From: DASQZT01 sp963728965
GTDB lineage: Bacteria > Acidobacteriota > Terriglobia > Bryobacterales > Bryobacteraceae
Reading direction: 5' to 3'
DNA: 64,000 nucleotides
NCBI GenBank assembly: GCA_963728965.1
Contig: CAVSMH010000011.1
Coordinates: forward strand, 180,381-244,380
The notes below the pieces were generated by a model. It saw only the letters and a program-made list of their open reading frames with translations, made no database searches and was not told the origin of the DNA. Both the position numbers and the translations under genes were made by a program. Shown piece after piece: positions 51,981 to 61,110 of this stretch. Position 1 is the first letter of the stretch; each line of letters starts with the position of its first letter.

Positions 51981-54539
51981 CTAGCGTGGAATGGCATGCG
52001 CGATAGCCTGCAGATCCTTGCGGGCCGCTTGGACCGATGGGGCGGAAAGCCCGGCGTTTTTCTCGAGAATCTCCAGACCTGATTTGATCTCCCGTTGGGC
52101 CTCGCGGTAGCGGCGCTGGCCAAGCAGCGCTCTACCAAGTCTGACGCGGGCGTACCCGAAATCGCCGTGGTCGGCGGGCAGTACTTCCGCGTAGCGGCGG
52201 ATCGCATCGCGGGCCAACTTTTCGGCGCCGACATAATCTTTCCGCGCGAGATAGACACTGGCGAGGTCGGAAACGGCAACTCCTACGAAGTTGTGGTGAT
52301 CTCCGTAAGTAGCGCGATAGATCTGCTCCATGCGACGAAAGTGCCGTTCGGCCAGATCGAGCTTGCCCTGCTGAAGCGCCAGGTTTCCGAGGTTGGAGAG
52401 CAACGTTGCCACGAAGGGATGATTGGGACCATAGACGCGCACGCGGATCGTCATGGCTTCCTCGAGGGCCGCCTCGGCCTCCGGCAGCCGCCCTTGTGAC
52501 ACGAGGGATGCACCGACACCCAGAAGGCAGGCGGCTACCTCTGGGTGATCGTTGCCGTAGTAGGCTCGATTGATCACCAGCGCCTGACGATAGAAGCTCT
52601 CCGCATCCTTGTAGCGTGCGCGCTTTTGCGAGATCGCTCCGAGGTTGATCAACGGGTCGGCGAGCATCGGATGACGATCGCCGTATGCCCGCCGGTACAT
52701 TTCCAGCACCTCTTTGTTCAGGGATTCCGCGTCGTCATAGCGGCCGAGATAGTGGTCTGTGTTGGCCAACCGGATGAGCACGGTCGCCCGGTCCTGGGAG
52801 AAGTCGTGGGACGGCGGCTGCGCCTGGAGTGCCTGGTGCAGGACGTCCAGCGCCTTTTGGTATTGTGCCCGGTCCATATAGACGCGGCCTAACGCGGATA
52901 GCGCGGCGGGGATGGCGGGATCCCCGGGAGAGAGGGTACGGCGAGCGCGATTGAGCGCCTGCTGAATCAGACGTTCCGCAACATCGAACGTTCCTTGTTC
53001 CACCCGGAGCATCGCGAGCGCCACAAGGTCGTCGGTTACCTGGGCGTTGTTTGGTTTGCGAGCGGTGGTGCGTAGGCGCAACGCCCGCTGAAGCAAGTCG
53101 TCCGCGCGATCGAACTTGCCGAGGTTCTGGTATACGCTGCCCAGCGTGGCATAGAGGTCCGCCTGGACCGCGGGATCGGCGGTGAGCGCCTCCGCTTGCC
53201 GTGCGCTGCGGTCAACGAGAGTAATGACGCGGAGGTTCTCGGCCGGGCCGGCGTTCTCGTCGCCGCCTTCAAACAGGTTCAGCATGAAACGCTCAATGCG
53301 CCGGGCGCGCTTCGACTCGGCAATCGCGTTGTCCCGGGCCGAGGTGAGGCGGACGGTGAACCACACGGCCATAAGGGAGAGCGCCGCAGCCACCAAGACC
53401 ACCGCTGCGAGCACCCGACTATGCCGGCCGGCGAACTTACGGGCTTTATACCGGAGATCGTCGGGCCGTGCATCGAGCGGCTCGCTATGGAGCAGATGAT
53501 CGATATCCCTGATGAGCGCCTCCGCGGACGGGTAACGGCGGCGCGGATTCGGGTGCATTGCAGTGAGGCAGAGCAAATCGAGATCGTTCCAGACCGAACC
53601 GGCCGCGGGCAGCTTCGATCTGCCGAATGCGGAAGGCTTCTCCGGTTGTGCGACGGCATCGGCGGCAGGCGCTTGCGTGCCGGCCGGATGCGGATGCCGG
53701 ACCGCGAGCAACTCAAACAAGATCACCCCGAGCGAGTAGACGTCGTCTTGAACGGCGGCTGGACCGCCTCGGAGCTGCTCGGGTGCGGCATACGCCGACG
53801 TAGCGAGGCGTAGTCCGGTGCGGGTGGCATCGATGCCTTGCCCGGTATCATCGAGTTGCCGCGAGATGCCGAAATCCAAGAGGCGAGTTTCGCCATTTTC
53901 CTTAACCAGTATGTTCGACGGTTTCAGATCGCGATGGACGATCGCCTGGCCGTGTGCGAACTGGACGGCTTCGCATACCGAGCGAAACAGGCGCATAAGC
54001 TGATCCAGTCGCAGGTCGTGACCGGCCACGTAGCCGGTGAGCGGGACGCCCGCCACGTACTCCATCGCGAACCACGGCGTGCCGTCGGGCAGGGCGCCAG
54101 CGTCGTATAGCCGCGCGATGGAAGGATGGTTGAGCCTGGAGAGAGTCCGGGTCTCGAAGGCGAAGCGTTGGCGGCGCGCGGGGGACATCCATGCGTTAGG
54201 CAATACTTTCAGGGCAACCCGGTTGCCGAGATCCTGGCGCTCGGCCAGATAAACAACGCCCATGCCGCCCCGTCCCAGCACCTTCAGAATTCGATATGGT
54301 CCCGCTGTGCGGCCGTCCAGGTCCACGGAGTCGTCCAGAATTGCCTCGGCCAGTCCGGCCATGCCGTGATCCAACGGCGACGTGCCGCGGCTATCCTCAT
54401 CGAGCAGCGCGAGGACCTCGTCGATGGCGCCAGTATCGCCCGAACATGCGGCTTCGAGAAAAGCGCGCCGCTGGTCTGGAGGTTTGGACGAAGTGTCGAT
54501 GAAGAGGGTCTGGATCCATTCCCAGCGTGCAGCGTCCAT
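51981..54539 (-). CDS. Membrane Ser/Thr protein kinase with TPR repeats
   Basis: An 852-residue kinase. After an 80-residue N-terminal helical region, the Hanks kinase domain shows the Gly loop LGRGGMGVVY (89-98), Lys111, Glu129, catalytic VHRDLKPSN (Asp204) and DFG 222-224, so it should be active. A transmembrane segment lies at about 368-392. The extracytoplasmic part, to the end, is a run of tetratricopeptide repeats (GDPAIPAALSALGRVYMDRAQYQKALDVL and similar). It starts 18 bases after the ECF sigma gene on the same strand; the pair likely forms a signalling unit. Confidence 0.93.
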   Translation of the reverse strand: MDAARWEWIQTLFIDTSSKPPDQRRAFLEAACSGDTGAIDEVLALLDEDSRGTSPLDHGMAGLAEAILDDSVDLDGRTAGPYRILKVLGRGGMGVVYLAERQDLGNRVALKVLPNAWMSPARRQRFAFETRTLSRLNHPSIARLYDAGALPDGTPWFAMEYVAGVPLTGYVAGHDLRLDQLMRLFRSVCEAVQFAHGQAIVHRDLKPSNILVKENGETRLLDFGISRQLDDTGQGIDATRTGLRLATSAYAAPEQLRGGPAAVQDDVYSLGVILFELLAVRHPHPAGTQAPAADAVAQPEKPSAFGRSKLPAAGSVWNDLDLLCLTAMHPNPRRRYPSAEALIRDIDHLLHSEPLDARPDDLRYKARKFAGRHSRVLAAVVLVAAALSLMAVWFTVRLTSARDNAIAESKRARRIERFMLNLFEGGDENAGPAENLRVITLVDRSARQAEALTADPAVQADLYATLGSVYQNLGKFDRADDLLQRALRLRTTARKPNNAQVTDDLVALAMLRVEQGTFDVAERLIQQALNRARRTLSPGDPAIPAALSALGRVYMDRAQYQKALDVLHQALQAQPPSHDFSQDRATVLIRLANTDHYLGRYDDAESLNKEVLEMYRRAYGDRHPMLADPLINLGAISQKRARYKDAESFYRQALVINRAYYGNDHPEVAACLLGVGASLVSQGRLPEAEAALEEAMTIRVRVYGPNHPFVATLLSNLGNLALQQGKLDLAERHFRRMEQIYRATYGDHHNFVGVAVSDLASVYLARKDYVGAEKLARDAIRRYAEVLPADHGDFGYARVRLGRALLGQRRYREAQREIKSGLEILEKNAGLSAPSVQAARKDLQAIAHAIPR

Positions 54540-54557
54540 GTTGGTCCCCCAAGCCAG

Positions 54558-55106
54558 TTAACCGGCGCGACGCAGTTCCCTTCCGAGCCAGGCTCGAGCC
54601 GCCTTCCAATCGCGGTGAACGGTAGCTTCCGAAACCCCAAGCAATTCTGCGATCTCAACCACCTCAAGCCCGGCAAAGAACCGGCATTCTACGACAGTCG
54701 CCTGCCGGTGGTTCAGCCGATCGAGTTCTTCAAGCGCCGCTCCCAGAGCGATGAACTGGTCGGGCCGAGCGAGGCAGTAACTGGACTCATCAAACGTGAC
54801 GAAGGCGGCGCTCTCACCGCCCCGCTTCCGGGCATTACGGCGGCGGGCGGCCTCCACCAGCAACTGCCGCATCGCGCGCGCGGCAATGCATTTGAATTCG
54901 GCGGGCGACAACCCGTCCAGATTGGAGCCGTTGGCTAATTTGATCCAAGCTTCATGCACCAGCGCGGTGGGATTCAGAGTGACACACGCATCGTTTTGGC
55001 GTACGGTGCGAGCCAGGCGCCGGAGTTCCTCATATGTGAGGCTGAACAGATAGTCCACGTCCCGGTGGTCCGTTGATCTTTTTTCACCCGGTTTCTGCGG
55101 CTCCAT
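54558..55106 (-). CDS. ECF sigma factor of the TIGR02999/kinase-linked type
   Basis: A 182-residue sigma factor. Region 2 starts YEELRRLARTVRQNDACVTLNPTALVHEAWIKLANG. At the place where most ECF factors have acidic DAED residues, this one has NPTA with Thr47. Region 4 reads LNHRQATVVECRFFAGLEVVEIAELLGVSEATVHRDWKAARAWL. There is no anti-sigma gene; the kinase 18 bases downstream may control it by phosphorylation. AAGGGG lies ahead of the ATG within a small inverted repeat. Confidence 0.9.
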   Translation of the reverse strand: MEPQKPGEKRSTDHRDVDYLFSLTYEELRRLARTVRQNDACVTLNPTALVHEAWIKLANGSNLDGLSPAEFKCIAARAMRQLLVEAARRRNARKRGGESAAFVTFDESSYCLARPDQFIALGAALEELDRLNHRQATVVECRFFAGLEVVEIAELLGVSEATVHRDWKAARAWLGRELRRAG

Positions 55107-55127
55107 GACAGTTTTCCCCTTCTGTCA
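55106..55127 (-). promoter_or_regulatory. Inverted repeat over the sigma factor start
   Basis: TGACAG-N10-CTGTCA. On the message, the 10-base loop holds the Shine-Dalgarno AAGGGG and the 3' arm runs into the ATG. It could be a translation-controlling hairpin or an operator next to the promoter. Confidence 0.45.
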
Positions 55128-55413
55128 ACGCATAGCCCAGTGGAGGGCTCGTTCAGCAAACTGGCCAGCGTCGGGCGATTCTTGAGGTTCATGATACCTC
55201 GCGCCTGAAAGCGCGGCAACAGGAGAGAGAGAATTCCGCCCTGGAGCGATTGCGGGTTGCATGCCGCGTGCTGCTGTGCGACTTGCGGGCGTATGAGGAA
55301 GCAACTGGGGTCACAGCGTCGGATGCGAGTCGCAACGACTCCTCTGTGGGCCGGCGGCGGAGTGCGGCTGTGTGGTTGGTAAGTGGAAGCAAGCCACGAA
55401 AGGATCAGGAGAA
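55107..55413. other. Intergenic region between the sigma factor and a secreted-protein gene
   Basis: About 307 bases between divergent genes. It contains the inverted repeat at 55106-55127 and a small hairpin GAGTCG-CAA-CGACTC (55327-55341). I see no convincing gene or near-consensus promoter in the rest. Confidence 0.5.
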
Positions 55414-56208
55414 ATGAGGAAAGTTGTTCGATTGCTATTTCTGGCGGCAACGATTATCGGCGCCGCGAGTGCACAGGAGGTTTTGACCAACGAGTCGATC
55501 GTGAAGATGGTCAGTTCCGGGTTGGGGGAGAACCTTGTCATCAGCATGGTTCAGAGCCAGCCGGGCAACTATGTGCTTACTCCCGACGAACTGCTGAAAC
55601 TCAAGAACGCAGGGATATCAGAGAAGGTACTCGCGGCCATGGTCAGCAAAGGCGCGGAGAACGATCGCCCAGGCACCGGAGAGGCGGGCCGGGACGCTGC
55701 ACCGGCAGTTACGCCGGTCGATATACCACAGGACATGGATATCGGTGTGTATGCGAAGAGGGGTGGCAAGTGGGAACAGGTAATGCCCGAAATCGTGAAC
55801 TGGAAGACGGGCGGTGTGCTCAAACACATTGCTTCAGCCGGAATCGTCAGAGGCGACGTAAACGGGAATATTCAGGGATCGCACAGCCGGAATTCGCTGA
55901 CATCGCCGATCGAGATTGTGGTTTATGCCCCGGAAGCGGCTGCCATTACCGAATACCAACTGATCCACCTGCGCGAGAATCGCGATTACCGCGAGTTCCG
56001 GACGGTAACGGGAGGCGTATTCCACGAATCGGGCGGCGCCACGCGCGACCTGATCCCGTTCGAGGGCAAGAAAGTCGCCAGCCGGACGTACAGGGTGGTG
56101 CTGCCTAATCTGGGTGCCGGGGAGTACGGGTTTCTGCCGCCGGAAGCGGTGATGCTGTCGAAGGGTTCCTCGATCGGGAAGATGTACACGTTTCGGTTGA
56201 TCGAATAG
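55414..56208 (+). CDS. Hypothetical secreted protein
   Basis: A 264-residue protein with a signal peptide ending ASAQ (MRKVVRLLFLAATIIGAASAQ). The mature part begins with a short helical segment (LTNESIVKMVSSGLGENLVISMVQSQPGNY and ELLKLKNAGISEKVLAAMVSKG), a pattern seen at the start of many acidobacterial secreted proteins. A Pro/Ala linker and a beta-rich domain follow. ATG 55414 has AGGAG 3 bases upstream. I do not recognise the C-terminal domain. Function unknown. Confidence 0.8.
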   Translation: MRKVVRLLFLAATIIGAASAQEVLTNESIVKMVSSGLGENLVISMVQSQPGNYVLTPDELLKLKNAGISEKVLAAMVSKGAENDRPGTGEAGRDAAPAVTPVDIPQDMDIGVYAKRGGKWEQVMPEIVNWKTGGVLKHIASAGIVRGDVNGNIQGSHSRNSLTSPIEIVVYAPEAAAITEYQLIHLRENRDYREFRTVTGGVFHESGGATRDLIPFEGKKVASRTYRVVLPNLGAGEYGFLPPEAVMLSKGSSIGKMYTFRLIE

Positions 56209-56305
56209 AGATCCGGGCTGGGCATCGTCGCAGGGGTGAGCGGGCAGCACAGAGCGAGGAGGATCGCACTCATGAATATACACGGTTTCCGCATTCACCG
56301 GCCAA

Positions 56306-56512
56306 TTGTTCGCCGGCCTTTTGTATGGCAACCAGATTTGCGGCTTCAATCCGAACGATCTAGCCGCTGGGGCGACGATCTGCCGCGGCGTAGTGCCCAA
56401 CCCGGACGGGATCGCATCGGACGGCGCCGGCAACCTGTACATCGCCGCCACTGGCGATGCCAGTGTCTATCAATACAATTTCGCTTCGGATACCGCCGTG
56501 CAGGAGCGCGGG
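56306..56512 (+). pseudogene. Fragment of an NHL/beta-propeller-type secreted protein
   Basis: The frame reads LYGNQICGFNPNDLAAG, then PDGIASDGAGNLYIAATGDASVYQYNF, which looks like one to two blades of an NHL-type propeller. The frame has no ribosome site or signal peptide and ends without a full domain just before the next gene. Too short for certainty. Confidence 0.45.
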
Positions 56513-56550
56513 AAATCATCGAACGCCTGCTGATGAGGGAGTTTCACACC

Positions 56551-58383
56551 ATGTCGATTGCCGCTGTTTTCGTACGTTCTGCCGTGCTGGCCGGCCTGTG
56601 TTACAGCATTCTTGTTCCGCCGGGCGAGTGCGCGTCGGTTGTATATGCCGCGACCGATCAGGGTGTCTTCAAGAGCACCGACAATGGAGGCACCTGGATA
56701 TGGGTCGGAGATAAAATGAAGAGTCCGAGTCCGCTACTAACGCTCAAATTTGGAGACGCGCCTCCTGTGAGCGCCGTAGCGGTCGACCCCACCGATCCCA
56801 AGGTGGTGTACGCCGCAGCCCAATTTCTGGGTGGCGGCGCACTGATGAAGACGACCGATGCCGGAGAAAGCTGGACGGGAGTGCCGCTGGGGAACATTTT
56901 TGTAGGCCTGACATCAGCGCTGCCGTTCCAGGTCGGCCTCGCCATTGACCCGGTGGCGACAGGCGTGCTTTATCTGTGGAACAGTTTTCTTTGGCAGAGC
57001 CGTGACGGAGGGAACACGTGGAAGCAACTATTCCCGGGATCCCAGCAATATCCGGGTGTGGAGTCGTTTGTCCTCGATCCGCAGACATCCGGGGTCGCAT
57101 ATGCTACCGCGGGAGCGGATAACGGCCTCGGCTTTTACAAGACGGAGGACTTCGGAACCTCCTGGACTTGGCTTTCAACCATGCCTTCGCCGGGAGTGGG
57201 TTCCCTCACTGCCGGCGACCTGTTCGTCGATCCGGAAGATACCAGCAGAATATACATCACATCCTGGTATTTAACGCAGGTTGGCCTACATCAAGGTGTT
57301 TTCAAGAGCACCGATGGCGGAATTACCTGGAGAGATCTGCAGATCCCCGGCGAGTTCGAGAACATCATCAGAGATCCCGGAAGCGGTAAGCTGCTTCTCG
57401 GGAGTAGCGGCGTCGCAACGGTTCTCGCCAGCCCGGACGGCGACGTGTGGACGCCGCTTTCGAACCAGGTGGCCGGCCTCGTGCACGGACCGGCCCTGAT
57501 CGCGGATACCGAGAAGGGGGCCGTAGTGTTCTCGATAGCAGGACCGGTACTCGGCAGAAGCATGGATGGTGGCGCCACATGGACCACGGACGGCATCGCC
57601 CCCGATTGCCCATCGGGCAACTGTCCCTGGTTTAGACTCCTTCCGATGATCGCCGATCTGGCGATTCCTTCGGCTCCGAAAGCACCCTTGAATAATGTGT
57701 CCGCAGCCAGTTTCCGAGGCGACCAATTGGCACCCGAATCGATTGCCGCGGCGTTGGGGACCAACCTGGCGACTGAAACAGTAGCGAACACGGCGGACCT
57801 GCTACCCACGCAGCTCGGCGGCAGCACCGTGACGGTAGTGGACTCGACGGGCGTCTCGCGGCCGGCGCCCTTGTTCTTCGTTTCGCCCGGGCAGATCAAC
57901 TACCTGGTTCCGGCAGGCACCGCGACCGGCGCGGCAACGGTGCGGGTCCAGAGCGGGGGCATCGATTTCAAGCAGGTGGTACAGATTGCGGATGTCGCAC
58001 CGGGCATCTTCACGCTGAACCGGGCGGGGTTGGCGGCAGCAACGGTCCTGCGGGTTTCGGGCGGTGCGCAGAGTTACGAAGATGTCTATCAACTCGACGG
58101 CGTGGGGAATGTGATCGCCAAGCCGATCGACCCAGGTCCGGCATCGGACCAGGTGTTCCTGACAATATACGGTACCGGAATCAGAAACGCAGGGACGGCG
58201 GGCGTGACAGTGACGATAGATGGCACGCGGGCCGTCGTCGATTACGCGGGCGCGCAAGGCGGGTTCGCGGGGCTGGATCAAGTAAACATCCGCATCCCAC
58301 CGGTGGTGGGCCACGGCGACGTGGAAGTGATCGTTTCCGCCAACAGCCAGGCAGCCAACACAGTTCATCTGACATTCAAATAA
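56551..58383 (+). CDS. Secreted Asp-box beta-propeller protein with TIGR03437 domain
   Basis: A 610-residue exported protein. A signal peptide (SIAAVFVRSAVLAGLCYSI) precedes six sialidase-type Asp-box repeats (VFKSTDNGGTWIWVG, LMKTTDAGESW, LWQSRDGGNTW, FYKTEDFGTSW, VFKSTDGGITW, RSMDGGATW) forming a VPS10/BNR-like propeller. The last 230 residues are the Solibacter-type TIGR03437 domain (NNVSAASFRGDQLAPESIAAALGTNLA to the end). ATG 56551 has GAGGGAG 9 bases upstream. Substrate or partner unknown; a cell-surface role is likely. Confidence 0.85.
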   Translation: MSIAAVFVRSAVLAGLCYSILVPPGECASVVYAATDQGVFKSTDNGGTWIWVGDKMKSPSPLLTLKFGDAPPVSAVAVDPTDPKVVYAAAQFLGGGALMKTTDAGESWTGVPLGNIFVGLTSALPFQVGLAIDPVATGVLYLWNSFLWQSRDGGNTWKQLFPGSQQYPGVESFVLDPQTSGVAYATAGADNGLGFYKTEDFGTSWTWLSTMPSPGVGSLTAGDLFVDPEDTSRIYITSWYLTQVGLHQGVFKSTDGGITWRDLQIPGEFENIIRDPGSGKLLLGSSGVATVLASPDGDVWTPLSNQVAGLVHGPALIADTEKGAVVFSIAGPVLGRSMDGGATWTTDGIAPDCPSGNCPWFRLLPMIADLAIPSAPKAPLNNVSAASFRGDQLAPESIAAALGTNLATETVANTADLLPTQLGGSTVTVVDSTGVSRPAPLFFVSPGQINYLVPAGTATGAATVRVQSGGIDFKQVVQIADVAPGIFTLNRAGLAAATVLRVSGGAQSYEDVYQLDGVGNVIAKPIDPGPASDQVFLTIYGTGIRNAGTAGVTVTIDGTRAVVDYAGAQGGFAGLDQVNIRIPPVVGHGDVEVIVSANSQAANTVHLTFK

Positions 58384-58455
58384 ACTACGGAAGACGCGGG
58401 GCAGGCAGGCGGTGTTTGCGAAGCCGCTCCACGGTAGGTGAAGAGAGAAGTCGCA

Positions 58456-60126
58456 ATGAACATTCTGGAACGTATGCTGGGTCTTCTTATCTGTCTGGCT
58501 GTGCCGGTGATCGCGCAACCAGCTATCCGGGCCGTGCAAAACGCGGCCAGCAACATCCCCGACGGGCTGCCGAACGCGGCCATTGCCGAGGGCTCCCTAT
58601 TCGTGATCTACGGGACTGACCTGGGACCGGACACTTTTGCGGTGCGCACCGAATTTCCCTTTCTGACCCAGATGGCAGGAACGTCGGTAAGAGTGAATGT
58701 GGGGGACCAGCCGGTGGACGCGATTCTGTTCTACACGGGCAGCACCCAGGTGTCGGCGATTCTCCCTTCCTCGACCCCCATGGGGACGGGCACGGTGACG
58801 GTGACTTATAACGGCCAGACCAGCACCGCCGCTCCCATCACGGTGGTGCGCAGTAATCTTGGTATTTTCACTGTGAGCCAGACGGGCTCGGGAGACGCCA
58901 TCGTCACTCTCGGCTACAGTTTCGTGACTCCCACCCACGCTCCCAATCCCGGGGAGACGGTGGGGCTGTGGGGCACGGGTCTGGGGCCGGTGGACTTCGA
59001 TGAGAGCAACGCGGCGCAGCAGTACAACATGCCAGAGATACCCACGGAAGCCTACGTGGGCGGAAAGCTCGCCAAAGTGGAGTTTCAGGGAAGGAACTCG
59101 TGCTGTACTTCAGTGGACACGGTGTACCTCAAGATTCCCGAGGGGGTGGCGGGCTGCGCGGTGCCGGTCACCTTCAAGATCGGCAACATCGTGAGTAACA
59201 CCACGACCATTCCGGTTGCTGCCAGCGGGCGAACCTGCACACCGGTGGCGCCGGGGACCTCGGCCACCGACGTGGCCACGTGGGCGGGCCAGACGACGTT
59301 CTCAGGAGGCAACGTCTACCTGTCCCGCACAGTCATCACGACGCTGCCCCTAACCCTGAACGGCATCGCCGTGCCGGCGAGCACCACCACGAGCGACTAC
59401 GGCGGCGCCGTGTTCTACAAGACCTCGATCAGTCCGGGGGCGATCGGGCTGGGCACCGCTTTCGACATCACCATGTACGGCTCCTGCACGGTGGCCTTCT
59501 ATACCGGCCAGGGGGCGACGCCGCCGGTGCCCTACACGACAAGTTATCTGGATGCCGGCACGCCTATAGAGGTTTCCGGTCCCTTGGGGATTCGCGGGCT
59601 GCCGCGGACCGGCACGGGGGGTTCGTTTTCCTACTTCACGAGTTTCGATCAGACGGGAAGCTACCTGCAGGGCGGATCATACAAAGTGACGGGGCCGGGT
59701 GGGCAGGACGTGGGCGGCTTTTCGGCGAATTTGAGCTTGCCGGAACCGCTGGTGTGGACAAACCAGTCGCAGATCACGTCGATTGACCGCACGAAGGGCG
59801 TGAACGTAATGTGGAGCGGCGGCGATCCCAATGGCTACGTCCAGATCACCGGTCTCAGCTCGGTAAACCTGACCAACAGCGGTTATGGCAGCGCCCTGTT
59901 TGCGTGCAACGCAAGGACGGCGGACGGAAGCTTCACCGTGCCGCCCATCATCCTGTTGGGTTTGCCGCCCAGTGGCTCGATCGACGTTTCCGGTGTTGCG
60001 GTTCCGCTGCCGGGAACGCTCACGGTCAGCGGCCTCTCGGCGTTCACGCTGTTCCATGCCGCGGGGATCGACTATGGGTCTGTATCGGGTTGGGCATTCA
60101 ATACTTCGCAGGTGATGTACAAGTGA
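58456..60126 (+). CDS. Secreted TIGR03437/IPT-type repeat protein
   Basis: A 556-residue exported protein with signal peptide MNILERMLGLLICLAVPVIA. Residues about 25-230 follow the TIGR03437 pattern (AVQNAASNIPDGLPNAAIAEGSLFVIYGTDLGPD and PNPGETVGLWGTGLGPV). Further beta-rich modules rich in Thr, Ser and Gly follow, with a Cys pair in RNSCCTS. It lies 72 bases after the Asp-box protein on the same strand, suggesting co-expression. Function unknown; an extracellular binding or structural role is typical. Confidence 0.8.
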   Translation: MNILERMLGLLICLAVPVIAQPAIRAVQNAASNIPDGLPNAAIAEGSLFVIYGTDLGPDTFAVRTEFPFLTQMAGTSVRVNVGDQPVDAILFYTGSTQVSAILPSSTPMGTGTVTVTYNGQTSTAAPITVVRSNLGIFTVSQTGSGDAIVTLGYSFVTPTHAPNPGETVGLWGTGLGPVDFDESNAAQQYNMPEIPTEAYVGGKLAKVEFQGRNSCCTSVDTVYLKIPEGVAGCAVPVTFKIGNIVSNTTTIPVAASGRTCTPVAPGTSATDVATWAGQTTFSGGNVYLSRTVITTLPLTLNGIAVPASTTTSDYGGAVFYKTSISPGAIGLGTAFDITMYGSCTVAFYTGQGATPPVPYTTSYLDAGTPIEVSGPLGIRGLPRTGTGGSFSYFTSFDQTGSYLQGGSYKVTGPGGQDVGGFSANLSLPEPLVWTNQSQITSIDRTKGVNVMWSGGDPNGYVQITGLSSVNLTNSGYGSALFACNARTADGSFTVPPIILLGLPPSGSIDVSGVAVPLPGTLTVSGLSAFTLFHAAGIDYGSVSGWAFNTSQVMYK

Positions 60127-60444
60127 GCCTGAGGAACTAACCGCGTCTTGGGTTGGATCGTCAGCACCTGGACACAGCAGGTACACCGTTCTTTCCCGAG
60201 CATCCGCCCAATCGATTATCGAGCTTTGTTTCGCGGCTTGCTACTGGTGCGCCTTCTCACCCGGCGGCGCCCAACTTCAAGGTCCTTCAGGGCTCGTTTC
60301 CGAGTCGCTTCCGAGTATTGGCCCTTCGGCGGTGGGGGAATATTCTTTCCAGGAAATGAAGTTACCGATGAGCAGTGCAGCCGCGTGAGGATTCGACCGC
60401 CCGAATGGCGTTCCCACGGGACAGCAGCCTCGTCAAGTGAAAAG
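60127..60444. other. Gene-free stretch ahead of the aceE remnant
   Basis: About 318 bases of noncoding sequence between the TIGR03437/IPT gene and the aceE remnant. Short frames here resemble nothing, and I see no strong hairpin or promoter. It may be the former upstream region of aceE. Confidence 0.4.
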
Positions 60445-61110
60445 ATGAAAATGACGAATGCCATGAATCGGAACCGAGCGTTCCCTTGCCTGGATCCACA
60501 TTAGGCGGACGAGTGGATTGAAGCGCTGAACGAGGTAGTGCAAACCACCGGTCTGGATGCGGCTGTGCGGCTTCTAGACCGGCTTTCCGAGCGCGCGCGG
60601 GTCCTGGGCGCCGATTTGCCAATTCATCTGAATACACCGTATGCCAATACGATTCGCCGCGAGGACGAAGTTTCATATCCGGGAGATCTGGCTCTGGAGC
60701 GTCGGATCGCGAGCATCATACGGTGGAATGCAATGGCGATGGTGGTGCGCCAGAACAAGGATGATCCTGGCATCGGCGGACACATATCGACATACGCTTC
60801 GCTGGCGACACTGGTCAAAGCTGGATTCGATCACTTTTTCATGCCCGTTATGGCGATCAGGCAGGGGACCTCGTATACTTCCAGGGCCATCCTGGGCTGC
60901 CGTCATATCCGCATCCATGCCTGCTGCCGGATTTCTGGTGCTTTCCCACGGTTTCTATTAGGTGACGGCGAGATGGACGAACCCGAATCCATGGGCTCAC
61001 TGACACTGGCTTCGCGCGAGAAGCTCGACAACCTGATCTTCGTGGTCAATTGCAATCTACAACGGCTGGAGGGTCCCGTGCGTGGCAACGGCAAGATCAT
61101 CCAGGAGTTT
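60445..61110 (+). pseudogene. Remnant of aceE (pyruvate dehydrogenase E1), multiply disrupted
   Basis: The frame opens at ATG 60445 and meets an in-frame TAG at 60502-60504. It then reads ADEWIEALNEVVQTTGLD, LPIHLNTPYANTIRREDEV and GGHISTYASLATLVKAGFDHFF, unmistakable homodimeric E1. A one-base loss at about 60840 shifts the frame; the shifted frame continues RYGDQAGDLVYFQGHPGLPSYPHP. Two internal stretches of roughly 25 and 40 residues are missing. GDGEMDEPESMGSLTLASREKLDNLIFVVNCNLQRLEGPVRGNGKIIQE (in outline) resumes in the first frame, and the gene is cut there against the ceramidase gene. Only about the N-terminal quarter of the roughly 890-residue enzyme remains. Confidence 0.88.
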
